The notes below the pieces were generated by a model. The model worked only from the letters and a program-made list of their open reading frames with translations, was not told the origin of the DNA and searched no databases. A program made the translations under genes and the position numbers. 64,000 bases of DNA from Trissonchulus latispiculum (taxonomy: Eukaryota > Nematoda > Enoplea > Enoplida > Ironidae). The stretch lies in contig JASAND010028005.1 in the NCBI GenBank assembly GCA_030248195.1, positions 18,939 through 82,938 of the forward strand, read 5' to 3'. Positions 35,391-46,336 of this stretch are shown here, one piece after another; the stretch's first letter is position 1, and every line of letters starts with the position of its first letter.

Positions 35391-35827
35391 GTAACAAATA
35401 AAAAATCATTTTTATGTTTTGTTACTGAAGTGAGAACAGCAGCTAGAGCAAAACTAACGTCGAATTCGAGCTCAGCGACCTCGAAAACCTTATATACGTT
35501 GTTTTTGAGGTTGCCTAGCGCTTCTGGTAGTCCAACCTGGTAACCAGCCGGGCCTGAACCGTCCGACGGTAAACGTGATCCCAGAAGTCAGTATTAGCCC
35601 ATGGTTACCTAAAAACTAGTGCCAGATTTGAATTCAGCGTCCTGAAAAACCCCCTAGGACATGTTTATAGCCACTTCGGACTGTCCAGTTGGTACCTGGA
35701 GGGTTCGGACGGGTCCGGCAGGGGTCACGTGACCGTGGGTCATACCACACCACATACGAAGTTTTGAGTTTCTCTGCCAAAATGCCTAAGTTACAAAATT
35801 TGCTAAGTTACACTTCCGAAAGCGAAG
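35391..35827. other. Region upstream of the capsid cassette
   Basis: It contains imperfect repeats of the type AG-CCAACTGG/TCCAACCTGG and GTACCTGGAGGGTTCGG. No terminal repeat of a Polinton could be fixed here. Confidence 0.3.
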
Positions 35828-36619
35828 ATGAGTTTCTACCTGTATGTGACCGGAAAAGACGGAACCTTTGAGAACCAGCTAGCTCACCCTCTGCATCTAC
35901 ATGGCAGGTGGTCTGTTGCAATGGTTGACTTTATCTATCCGCACACCTGGAAAGCCATCAATTCTAATGCAGACACATTCATCATAGTCCTGTTTGAGGC
36001 AGACGAGAGAGCAGTTAGTAATATACCCAGACGGAGATACTATAACCTTCACGACCTGATAAATACCATCAACCTTACCATTCAGTCAATTCTTAATGAA
36101 CGTCAGGAATCACCTCCTATACGTTTCGTCTATGATCAGGAAACGGATCGAGTCTACCTAGACTAATACGAAAATCCAGAACACCTTGAAAGACCCAACT
36201 TCGGGTTTGTCCAATTTGCTCCTACCATTGTACGCATGCTTGGCTTTGACTCTCAGAAATTTACAGTAGACCCATCCGAAGGTAGAGATGCCCTGAAGAC
36301 AAAGAAATTCTACGCACAACGTCCACCCAGCCTTAACTTTCATTATCTTCAAGTCCATTGTGATATCGTGAAAGAACAGCTGGTGGGCACAACTACCGGC
36401 AACCTGCTGGCAGTAGTAAAGGCGGGTAAAGAGTATGGGAATACCATCCAGTACTCTCCAGAACCTCACTACGTTCCTGTGAATAAGCATGTGATCAATA
36501 GCATTAAGGTCCATATAAACAATCACATTGGCAGGAGTGTACATTTTGAGTATGGTAGTATAGTTATCAAGTTACACTTCAAGAAAGATGAGGACCAGAT
36601 ATCATCCAGAAACCGTTGA
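35828..36619 (+). pseudogene. Polinton minor-capsid-like (penton-like) protein, one internal stop
   Basis: Codons 1-112 (35828-36166) and 36167-36619 are the same frame, separated only by a TAA at 36164-36166, giving about 263 codons in all. The N-terminal block LHLHGRWSVAMVDFIYPHTW is characteristic of the protein that precedes the F54H12.2-like capsid protein in many invertebrate Polinton/Maverick elements; it is thought to be the minor, single jelly-roll capsid protein. The rest remains well preserved (VNSI-like NKHVINSIKVHINNHIGRSV near the end), so the stop may be recent. Next gene overlaps its end by 32 nt. Confidence 0.62.
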
Positions 36620-36977
36620 AGACTGGCAACTGCACCTGGTACAGAGAGGGTCTGGCTTCTACGCCGGCCAAAGGTATCAGCGAGGAGACGGCCTAGGTAG
36701 CCTCTTGAGAGGTATTGGACGCTTTATTTGGCCAGTAGTACGTCGTGTAGGTCTAGAGGCAGGCAGGCAAGCCTTTCAGACAGCCGGAGATGTAGCTCGT
36801 GATTACTTGAATAGAGGTGAAGATCCAAAAAAAGCACTCAAACGACATGGTAAGGCAGCCATTGGACGCCTGCTGGAGAACAGTGGAAAGGCAATTTTCC
36901 AACAAGGGGAAGGTATTGGTTCCAGACCACATAGACGCAAAGTTAAGAGATCGAAGCGCGATATTTACAGCCCATAA
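36588..36977 (+). CDS. Polinton basic core-like (pX/pVI-type) protein
   Basis: A 129-codon intact frame overlaps the end of the capsid gene upstream and stops 45 nt before the next. It has a Gly-rich amphipathic block, GDGLGSLLRGIGRFIWP, a helix-prone middle (GLEAGRQAFQTAGDVARDY, KKALKRHGKAAIGRLL) and a strongly basic C-terminus (RRKVKRSKRDIYSP). Proteins of this size, composition and place between minor and major capsid genes recur in Polintons and adenovirus-like elements and are presumed to bind DNA or membrane. The exact role is inferred. Confidence 0.6.
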   Translation: MRTRYHPETVEDWQLHLVQRGSGFYAGQRYQRGDGLGSLLRGIGRFIWPVVRRVGLEAGRQAFQTAGDVARDYLNRGEDPKKALKRHGKAAIGRLLENSGKAIFQQGEGIGSRPHRRKVKRSKRDIYSP

Positions 36978-37022
36978 AAACCCACCCTATGTAATACCAA
37001 TTATATACTAACAATTATTTCA

Positions 37023-38285
37023 ATGGCTAAGCAAGTAGATGAACGGTCTATGCCGGCCTTCAAGTCCGAAATGGATCTCTTCTCGCTACCTCCAACTCAG
37101 GTCAGTGTGGAGAGTGGCTATATGGCAGAAATTTATCCCCTAAATCCTGTAACCAGTAGTGGCCCATATTACCTAAAGCTACGGATAACTGAGAGTTATG
37201 GAAAGGCAGTAGCAAAGGCGGCCGACGGTAGTATCTCAGTGGCACCCATCAATATGCTAGCAAAGTCGTTCATTAGACGATTAGTGGTCAAACTGTCCGA
37301 CAAGGAAATTTACAACAGTGGAGACCTTTATCACCATGGACGTACCTGGAGACTATCGCCAACTTTGGGAAAGAAGCAAAAACATCTCATCTGCAGAGTA
37401 AAACATTTGCAAAGGATAGTGATTTCAATGATATCTCCACTACTGCAGCTAAGCATCGGGGTACCATTTACAGATGGTCGGTATGTCGTGGTGGCAGGAC
37501 CCCTTCATTGCGACCTCTTCAAGCAAGACCGATACCTTCTGAGTGAGTGCCAGTTGCGTCTGGAATTACACCGTAACAATGACGAAATCCTCCTCCAGTC
37601 AGCAACCAGTGGATACAAACTATTAGTCGATGATATACGTTGGCATGTATGGAAAGTCAGACCACAAGACTCTCTCACCATGGCAATTGAGGGTGTACTA
37701 AGAGATCACGAGACGGCCAAGTACCCAATCAGAAGAACTAAACTGGTGACAAGGCATATCGCTCCTGGTGTGCAGACTGTTGTGGAAAATTCCATATTCA
37801 CCGGTCAACTCCCACGTAGAGTCCTAGTGGCAATGGTCAAGTCAGAGGCATTCAATGGAAGTCAAAAGCATAATCCCCTCGAGTTCCAACACTGTAATGT
37901 CAGTGAGATTGCCCTAAAGTATGGTGATGAGTTTGTACCAAAGCAGCCAATGAAGATGGCATGGGATAAGTTCCAGTATACAATGCCCTTCATATACCTC
38001 TATGAAGGCAACGATATGGCCGGATCCACCAAGGGAGCAGACATTTCCTACGAAGACTTTGCCAAGGGATACACTATTTTTGCCTTTGACCTGACACCAG
38101 ACAATATTGATACAGGGGCAATGCAACTGATCACGGAAGGTGATGTGTCACTGAGGATGCAACTTGAGAAGGCCCTGCCGGCAGCCACTTATCCTCAGGG
38201 TTTTGAAATCATTATATACGGAGAATTTGATAATCTCATATCAATAGACTATAATCGGACACCATTCTTTGACTACGCACTATGA
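37023..38285 (+). CDS. Polinton major-capsid-like protein (F54H12.2-like)
   Basis: This 420-codon intact frame has the signature near its start, SEMDLFSLPPTQVSVESGY, shared with the F54H12.2-like proteins annotated in many invertebrate genomes and encoded by Polinton/Maverick elements. Its length and position, between a core-like protein and the protease, fit the double jelly-roll major capsid protein; I did not test the fold. The stop codon overlaps the protease start (ATGA at 38282-38285), a virus-like compact arrangement. Survival of the full frame contrasts with the lost polymerase and integrase genes, neither of which is in this window. Confidence 0.72.
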   Translation: MAKQVDERSMPAFKSEMDLFSLPPTQVSVESGYMAEIYPLNPVTSSGPYYLKLRITESYGKAVAKAADGSISVAPINMLAKSFIRRLVVKLSDKEIYNSGDLYHHGRTWRLSPTLGKKQKHLICRVKHLQRIVISMISPLLQLSIGVPFTDGRYVVVAGPLHCDLFKQDRYLLSECQLRLELHRNNDEILLQSATSGYKLLVDDIRWHVWKVRPQDSLTMAIEGVLRDHETAKYPIRRTKLVTRHIAPGVQTVVENSIFTGQLPRRVLVAMVKSEAFNGSQKHNPLEFQHCNVSEIALKYGDEFVPKQPMKMAWDKFQYTMPFIYLYEGNDMAGSTKGADISYEDFAKGYTIFAFDLTPDNIDTGAMQLITEGDVSLRMQLEKALPAATYPQGFEIIIYGEFDNLISIDYNRTPFFDYAL

Positions 38286-38746
38286 ACACCCGTGAGATCC
38301 TTGAGACTTTAAGGAAAGATTGCAAAGTTCCTCTCCTAGGAGTATTTCCCAGTGATAAGCTACCACGATACCGCCCAGGGTGTCTTGTTGCTAACACTGA
38401 GGCATCTGGTGAGGCTGGAGAACACTGGGTTGCAATGTGGCTAGAGGATAATGGGGTAGAATATTTTGACAGCTACGGACTACCGCCTCTCCTCTTCATG
38501 TCATTCATTGGCAAGAGGGAACTACAGTATAATCGCATTCAGTTGCAAGATTTCACCACTGATGTATGTGGGGAGTACTGTATATACTTCCTTCACCACC
38601 GGGCTAGAGGAAGATCAATGGACTCAATTGTCAACTATCTGAGGAGAAGAAGTGACACTAATGATAACACTGTCAATACCTATGTTGATCGGGTGACACT
38701 AAAACCCACACCTTACTGCCAGAAATCCCATAAAAAGTCTGCGTAA
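38282..38746 (+). CDS. Polinton adenain-type cysteine protease
   Basis: A 154-codon frame starts in a 4-nt overlap with the capsid gene. The catalytic set of the adenovirus protease family (C5) is in order: His48 in GEHWVAMW, Asp63 in EYFDSYG, Gln89 in LQDFTTD and Cys96 in VCGEYCIYFLHH. Such proteases mature capsid proteins in adenoviruses and are a hallmark gene of Polintons. All four residues are present, so the enzyme could still be active if expressed. The C-terminal tail is basic. Confidence 0.8.
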   Translation: MNTREILETLRKDCKVPLLGVFPSDKLPRYRPGCLVANTEASGEAGEHWVAMWLEDNGVEYFDSYGLPPLLFMSFIGKRELQYNRIQLQDFTTDVCGEYCIYFLHHRARGRSMDSIVNYLRRRSDTNDNTVNTYVDRVTLKPTPYCQKSHKKSA

Positions 38747-41262
38747 GTGCACTAATAATTTTGAGCTATAAGTTATAATGCAAGTTATAAAGCAATAGGA
38801 AACAATCAATATTGCGCGGATTTCCACCCTTTCCCGGGCACTAGATATTAGTCCTGACTACCCGCTCGGCAGATAACCAGAAGCTAATATCCTACTTCCT
38901 GCCTAAGGAAGCGGCCAGAGGTCAATTCGCACGTTTTTAGAAGTTTGACAGGATTTTAGATTTCCCCGAAAGTTCAAGTTAGACAAGGAGATTTTCAACA
39001 AAAGCAACGAAAGAAGAGAGAAAGACAAAAATTGAGACAATACATTTCAATTAAGAGTTCAAGAGTTTTAGATCAGTCTTCTGTATGAAGTTTCCGGGTC
39101 CCCAACTCCAAACCACAACCGAAATTTTGGTAGCCTTGGAACAGGCTCTCAGGGCCGAGAAGCGGCAGAATTTCGCTAAGGACAGCTTTTGATGATCGGT
39201 CAGTCGTCTGGTCAAGGGAGCAAGCCTCAACCAGGGGGGAGTTTCAGTGCACGGCAAAGATGTCAGATAGTAACAAATGGGTGTCGGACAAATCACCCTT
39301 AGTCGATAGAGAATGATCCAAAGGGTGTCGGACAAATCACCCTGACTGCAGCAGATGTGTGTGCACTCTACTCTGCCCCTGGCAGACTGTTTATCCCGGT
39401 TATAAAGAGAAGAAAAATGTTACAAAGTCTCCAAGTAAAGCACCTTCGGTTCCTAGGCAGCAGGAAGAGAGAGAGAGAGTGAGAGGGAGGTAAAGAGACC
39501 GGGGGATCCACGGGGGAACTCACACCGGTGAGAGCAAAAGGCAGAGACGGAGAGGTCCAAGGGAACCAACTGGGGACACCTGAGCAGCTGTCGGAGATGG
39601 GAGATCCACGGGCAGAGCAGCAGGGATCAACAGGACAGGCAGCGAATCACTGGCAGGCAGGCCAGACAGAGAGACTAGGATCCAGGAAGGCAAGGCAAGG
39701 CAGGGCTTGAGCGCAACCTGAATCAAATGGGTTAAAACCGTTAGGATCTTTCGGAAAAAGATCCTAACACGATATTTCCTGGGTCCAGGAATAGTCCCTA
39801 AGAAGCTGAGATGAAAAGTTTGAAGAGTGCGTAGAATTGTGTGAAAGTTTGAGAATGCGTTCTGTGGCTTAAAATTGAGAAAATTTTAATTGAAAGTGAA
39901 ATTTGAGGACTTTTGGGAGAGTTCCCAAAAGTCCAAGCTTCTCTATCCAAAAGTGAGTGCTAACTTCACGAAATTTCAAACTAAATTCTTCTTTTGGGTA
40001 ATGTCCAAGGTCGAACATAGCTAATTCTTTTTCTATCCAATTTTGGGCGCACAATCTGTCAGTGTCTAATTTGGGATAGTTATAAGTGGTGGTTTTTCTT
40101 GGTGCCCATTACGCTGATTCTTATTTTGGAGTCAAGTGAGGTAAATTTTGGGTTCCCCCTTTTGGCGCTTGCCTTTTATCTTTTGTATTGTCTATATAAC
40201 TCGTGGTACTTGTCCCCTTTTAACGTGGAGGGTAGAAACGTGGAGGATAGAAAGGTCGAGTGTAAATAACGTGAAGATGGAGATGAATAAGGATGGGATG
40301 GGAATAAGGATGAATAAGGACTACAAATAATGTTTTTATTGTCCTCTGCGTCAAAAACGTATTCTGTGATGCTAAAATTAATTTTTGGCCAGCTACCAAA
40401 ACTGTTAATACACTGTCGCTAATGGTAAGATACAACTTCAAGAAGATGCACAGTATGCTAAGCTTGTCTTCGATGCTCTGTTTTTCAATGAAAGATTTTT
40501 AAGAAGTTAAGATTATGTTGACATTGAAGGAAGGTCTACATCAGCCTAACAAACTTTCCATTTTTGATTCTGCGCACTCATAATATCAGCAGTCTAGCTG
40601 AGGTACAGTTAATTTGTGTACACGACAGAGCTATTTTATTTGCCTTATATGCTCTTTATGCTTCATGAATGTTTTTCCCAGGCATCGGCACCACATTCTC
40701 GAATGACATACATAGTTTGGTGAACGCTTTATTTCCCCCAGTATTTTCAGGGAATATTGACCATATCGTTTCACTTGTCCATTATCACTTGGAGAAAATT
40801 GCAGTGAAACTTTGCTTGCGGTGTTCTGAAGAAGACCCGCTTGCAATGATCAATAGTCCTACTAAAAGCTGAGCATTAATAAACATGCTTTGCAACATAA
40901 TCCGCATTGATCGTGATTAAGACAAGAAATTTGCTTTTTCTAAAACAGGAACTATTTGAAGCAAGGAATGCAATATTCATTTTAGATTTAAATTACTTCT
41001 CAAATGCTATTAAAACTTTTGAAATGGATTGTTGTCTCCTTTGCTCCAGAATTGTATGTAGGAATAGCTCCATTTCCTTTTTGATTTGTCATTGATAGAG
41101 TATGTAGCTATCTCATACAAAAATTATTGACAAACTTCATGTCAGATTGAACCGATCGATAGACACTGTTTCTTGTCTCATGTACAAGCTCTGTATGTAC
41201 CGAATATGACCAGCAGCCCGCACCTTCTGCCCAGAAAAATTAATACCCTTTCTGTTCCATCC
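38747..41262. other. Non-coding stretch right of the Polinton cassette
   Basis: It contains an A/G-rich part (about 39460-39500, GAGAGAGAGAGTGAGAGGGAGG-like; 39640-39710, GGCAGG/AGGCAAGGC repeats), a strong hairpin (39740-39768) and a GGAT-AGG-rich stretch at 40225-40325. I find no integrase, ATPase or polymerase remnant. Confidence 0.4.
39740..39768. other. Strong hairpin
   Basis: GTTAGGATCTTT, a short loop, then AAAGATCCTAAC: a perfect 12-bp stem with a 5-base CGGAA loop. Role unknown; it might be part of a mobile-element end. Confidence 0.6.
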
Positions 41263-42507
41263 TAAGGGGGGGGGGGGGTCGCCAGGTACCAAATTTTATA
41301 GTCACCGATTTCGCTCATTTTTGGGTATAATATACCCCGATACGTGCCCAAAAACAAGACAAATTTTTAGAGTCCAGGGTCAATCCAGTCTAGAGATATT
41401 GCAGTTCAAATCTCTACAATTTAGAATTTACGTTAGTATGCTTCGCTGAGGGCTTCGAACTCGCGTACAAGTGGGATGACAAGAGACTGTGGCATGACAA
41501 ATACATCAATTTAAAGCCTTTACCTGTAGGGTTCATTACCGCATAAATTACAGTGGCAAGCTAAGTAACGAGCGAGACACGACGATTGGACGATTTGGTA
41601 AAGCTTATTTCGACTGTGATTTGCTTCAAACTTTAACTCGCTCTAACTTTCCCATACTGCTTTATAGAGACTTGGTGCAAGAAGATAAAATGTTCAGGAC
41701 ATCGAGAGCTTCAATTTGATATAAAATATGGCTATATTTGAAAAAGTTGAAAATTTGACATTTTTTTGCTCATAGGTGTCCGCCATGCTATCGTAGTACG
41801 TCACCAGCGGAAAACATTGGCTATTGGCATGAAACCTTACATAAGCGTAGGTTTTATCCAAGTCTATTAAGCATGCCAAAGTTTATTGAGATACCTTAAG
41901 ATTTGACTGACTTATGAAGCAGCAAACATGAAATTTTCGAAAAATGACGATTTTCGAGGAAAAAAATTTCGAGAAAAATTTCTGCTACGAAAACTGCGAG
42001 CTACTGAAACGGCCAAATAGGGATTGATTATATGCAAAATAAAGCTCCAACAATATACTGTGCTAATATCTAAATGCGAAGTTTCTACACCAAAGGGTTA
42101 GTTCAGGACAAGACAAAACGTCCACTGACCTACACATTTGTAGAGCGATTTTGAGCAAAAATCGACTTCTCCGGACTTTGAAAATTCGTATAAAATCAGC
42201 GACCCTACGGAAAATAACCTCGTATAGATCCTAGCACTTTACCTAGTCCAAATTAGGTTTACAGCGAGTGGTAGCCGATTTGCTCTTACACAGCGCTCAA
42301 ACTTTTGGTAGCAGAAAAGTTCCTAACTTTTTCATTTTCCTGTGTTTAACACATGCCGGAGTCACCTTTGGAGGGCTGTTGTGAATGATAGGAAAAGTTT
42401 TGCAACAAACGCACTTGTCTTGCTTTGTGGACCCATGGGGACTACAAAATATGTGAAAATGAGAAAAATCGGAGATGGTCGAAAAATCGCGACCCCCCCC
42501 CCCTTAA
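41263..42507. mobile_element. TTAA-bordered G-tract element, copy 2
   Basis: The left border is CTAAGGGG... (TTAA changed to CTAA) and the right border CCCCTTAA ends at 42507. The ends carry the GTCACCGATTTCGCTCATTTT and ATCGGAGATGGTCGAAAAATC blocks shared with 13966-15205 and with the next copy. No ORF with a known domain. Confidence 0.7.
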
Positions 42508-43720
42508 GGGGGGTCACTTTGGTCAAAAATCGATAGTCACGGATTTCGCTCATTTTCACACATAATATGCCCCCATATGTTCTCAAAAATAACTTAGAAT
42601 ATTAGCGTTCGAAATCAAACTGTGACAGAGTTATTCAGGTTCAAAGCCGGAAAACTTGAAAATTCGGGTGACGAGCCTTGCAAGGTCAGGTGGAGACCAA
42701 ACGCGACCGAAAACAGGGTTAACCGATACACCAAATTAAAGCCTTAACTAAGGTAATATTTAAGTGCAGACGTGGCTCAAGGCCAGCTATCCAGGCGTTC
42801 ATAGTGCATGCTTGAGTGCTGCACTGACCTAACCTGCAGGACTGCCCAGTATAACTTTAACTCGTTTTATCTTGCACAGACGACATTTTAGACACATGGT
42901 TATATGAGAAAAGTTGCTCCTCGTTCCATTAGCTATCGATTGATACCCATTCTGTCTATATTTGGAAAAATTTTAAAATTGACATTTTTCACCTATAAAG
43001 ATCAAAGGTGCCGCCACAGCAGCATGTTCAATATTGACGCATTTGTTTTGGCCACATCATGTGACAGACATAGATATATTAATTAATCTGCCAAGTTTGG
43101 TGATTTTTTACAACATAATGAGTGAGAAATTATCAAAAGAATGTGAAAATTATGAAAAATGGCCATTTTTAGCAAAATTTGCTGTTTTTGTGGCAAGTCT
43201 TTTGAACTTACTGTAAATGATAGAAACATGCGAGTACTTTCATAAGACGTGGTTTTATGCGCAGAGTGCAGCTATCTATTGGCCGTTTCTGTAGCTTTTG
43301 CCAGTCGTTCAGGGCAAGCAAAAGAGTACCGTAGGTCCTGTTTTTCATGGTCCAAAAATGGCCGATTATCCAAAATTCTGAATTCAAAAATTCGCCAAAA
43401 GTCCAATACTGAACAGAATCGCTTCAGAGGAGATAGCTGCACTCTACAATATGTCCTTAATGGTTCTGAAAAGGTTTCAGAGTTCTGACTCTTATACAGC
43501 GAAAAATTTTTCTGCCACAAACTTTTAAACCTAACTTTTTCATTTTCCTATGTTTAACACACGTCGAGGTCACCTTTGAGGGCCTGTACAGAACGATAGA
43601 AGCAATATTTCGCAAAACGCTCTTGTCTTATTTCGCGGACCCATGGGGACTACAAAATATGTGAAAACGAGCAAAATCGGAGATGGACGAAAAATCGGCA
43701 AAAAAGTGACCCCCCCTTAA
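42504..43720. mobile_element. TTAA-bordered G-tract element, copy 3
   Basis: It begins at the same TTAA (42504-42507) that ends copy 2 and ends at TTAA 43717-43720. Same orientation and same terminal blocks as copy 2. The shared single TTAA means one copy inserted exactly at the border of the other, or the pair arose by recombination. Confidence 0.75.
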
Positions 43721-43809
43721 GCAGATTAATATACACAACTCGTTTGCTCGTTCAAACTTCACGTACAAATTAGCTGCAGTGATCTTATGTACTGCAGTGA
43801 GTGCGAATC

Positions 43810-45263
43810 GTGCTGGGACCGGCTCCGATTTTTGAAACCGGTTCCGGTTCCGATTCCGGAGCTACCGGTTCCGGTTCCAATTGGTATTTAAAAAACGCTA
43901 AAATCACTCAATTTTTATATTTTTTTGAAAATCGCTATAAAACCGTGATGTATAATTGACTGCACAATACTACAAAGTTATTTTAATTCCGTTTTTTACT
44001 ACATTTTACTATTTATAAATATTTTCTGTTAAAAAAAATGTTTTCTGTCTCAACACTTTAGCAAAATGTTTGGAACATTTTAGGTAACAGTCTTGCCAAG
44101 ATACTTAGTAATTGTCAATCCAGATAAAAATTTTGCTGTCGCCTTTCAGAAAGCGAACGTCGCAACTTTAGAAATAACAAACATACCTTACTGTCAGTCA
44201 AAAATAAAACTTTCTTCGGTCAATTTCAAACCGTCCAATAAAATTTGCTCATCGAGTTAACAGTATAGGATCAACTACAAAGCTTGGTCATTGAAATGCA
44301 GCTATCTGAGGCCGATGGTTTTTCTGAGATCAAAAATTCAGCAGAGGAAAATTGGAGCAAATCGTCGAAGTGAATTTTCGAGTACTTCTGCAGAAAACAG
44401 GTACAACTAACTAGCATACATTCGAAACCAAAAAGTCGTATATATGTGTAAATGAAATCAGTCAGTTGAGTTTTTATTTTACACAGATGTTGATTTAATA
44501 TTATTAGCCCACGTAACCATAATTTTGTAGCAAAAGCGCCATTTTCTATCAAAGCGTAATCCTATCGGCATAAAAATACTAAAAGATGACCATGAAATAT
44601 GAAAATATTTTAATAAGCCGTCAAATCATTCTTCCTTTCGGTAGAACTAGCCAATTACTATTGATCATGAACTGTATCTCAGGGTCCAGGAATACTATTG
44701 CTCAGCTTAACCCCTAATCTGGAGTTACGCCTTGCTTTGCTGGTGTGCTTCTATTTAAGTTAAGCACACACAAAATGCAGAGGCAGTAGTAAAGCTCGAA
44801 GAGTTTCCGTAAATCATCAAATCCTTAATGTTTAACCTTTGTCAACCTTGAGGAAGAGCTAACATCGAATATATACACCTTAGTTATTCGTTAGTTATAA
44901 CCTTTCCAGAAAACTTAAAACATTGACTAAACACTGCTGTTAAAAATATACTATAGAATAGATATCAAATCGTCTACCATTTATACTAAAACTTAGCCGT
45001 CCTCAAAATTGCAGTCTAAATACAATTTCCAAAATTAAGGTTAAATTTCAAGTGCTAAATTCAAATTCCTGGTAAAATTTTAAAATTATACAAAATAAAC
45101 CTTGATTGTAGTTTCAAACAGCCAAAATTTACACTAGAACCGGTCCGGTTCCAAAAGCCACCTGTTCCAGTTCCGGTTTCGGTTCTGAAAATCCTACTAG
45201 TTCCGATTCCTGTTCCGGTTCCGGTTCCGGTTCTACCGGTTCATTTGGAACCGGTCCCAGCAC
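43810..45263. mobile_element. Inverted-repeat element with GGTTCC-rich ends
   Basis: Ends are GTGCTGGGACCGG and, in inverse, CCGGTCCCAGCAC. Next to each lies an array of (C/G)GGTTCCGGTTCC hexamers (about 43838-43882 and 45130-45240) in mirrored order. The middle is A/T-rich with no recognisable gene. No target duplication was found. The terminal CTGGGAC sequence recalls non-autonomous hAT elements, but that is only a resemblance. Confidence 0.65.
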
Positions 45264-46093
45264 TAAGTACCTTATACGGTCTAACTTTTTGCTTTTAAAG
45301 CTTAAACCAGCAAGTTCACTGGAACTGCTAAAAACATTCTTTTCTCAGCTTCGTCGATCTTCCAAAATAGATTTCTCATCACTGTAGAAACGGAAAATCA
45401 TAATGTGCGACACGATATAGACGACATGTAGCCGAAGGACATTTGAATGCAGCTGAGCCGCATTTAATGGTCCAGAAAATTGTGAACATATTTAAATATG
45501 CAACTAAATAATTAAATAACCGTTCCGAGCACTGATTACCTGAAAACTCAACACTTTTAGATCTCCGACCTAGCTCAAAAAGTGCATGGAAGGTTTCTTT
45601 CAATTTTTATGCCGGATTGAAGCTTGTAGGTCCAGATTTACTCGGAACGATACTACTACCTTCTGTTAGTCCATGTACAACATTGCTCCTATTGTCAGCC
45701 ATGATAACTGACAAGAAGGTTCCGGATTCTATAAATTTACTGATATAAAGATGTATCGTACATTGATTACCACCAAAAGGTTGCGTGTAGTCTGCACTTT
45801 TAGCTAAGTTGTAAATGTTTTAATACATTAAAGCTAGACCGCTGAAGAAAAGAAAAGACTCAAGTTTCCATGGGTAGCCTTGAGCTGCATTAATGCTTCT
45901 GCCATAACATTATCCACACTACAATATGCCTTAGCATATGATATTTCAGGGCTGGAAATTCTCAGAAATGTACCAAAACAACAATATAAGCCTTCAAAAC
46001 AGATCAGTGGCAAGTACGTATACCAGTCCAGGGTTCACTTGTGTTGTATTTCGGGTACTAGTCATTTTTGCAGCGACCAGTTTGCGCCTTCAT
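45264..46093. other. Stretch downstream of paralogue 3
   Basis: No gene that I can support. A minus-strand frame at 45379-45603 has no homologue among the exons described here. Confidence 0.3.
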
Positions 46094-46336
46094 TTACTGG
46101 GATTTAGTTTTGTTTCCAACACTACCGGCAACAGCAGATTTCTTGAGTGATGCTTTTTCAGATCCTGCATCGCCAGATCTGTCAGATTGTTTGATATTTT
46201 TAATGTCAGATGGTTCTTTGCCTCCTCCTTTAGGTCCGCCATTTTCCTGTAGTTGCGAAACGACTTTGTCCATGCTTTCTGCCTTGGCCTTGCCTGGTTT
46301 TTGTGACGTATTCTTGTTTCCTTTAATACTTTGTTT
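46094..46336 (-). CDS. Paralogue 3, exon 9: cytoplasmic tail and stop
   Basis: It begins after GCGTTTTAG in phase 0 and ends at TAA (46096-46094). The 80 residues are rich in Lys, Gly, Ser and Gln, with GGPKGGGKEPSD and GSEKASLKKS. The latter matches the end of paralogue 2. A different frame of the same DNA is also open but does not join to the other exons. Confidence 0.72.
   Translation of the reverse strand, partial: KQSIKGNKNTSQKPGKAKAESMDKVVSQLQENGGPKGGGKEPSDIKNIKQSDRSGDAGSEKASLKKSAVAGSVGNKTKSQ

Noticed and set aside
44271..44552. 93-codon minus-strand ORF
   Set aside because: It lies inside the inverted-repeat element 43810-45263 and has no recognisable protein signature.
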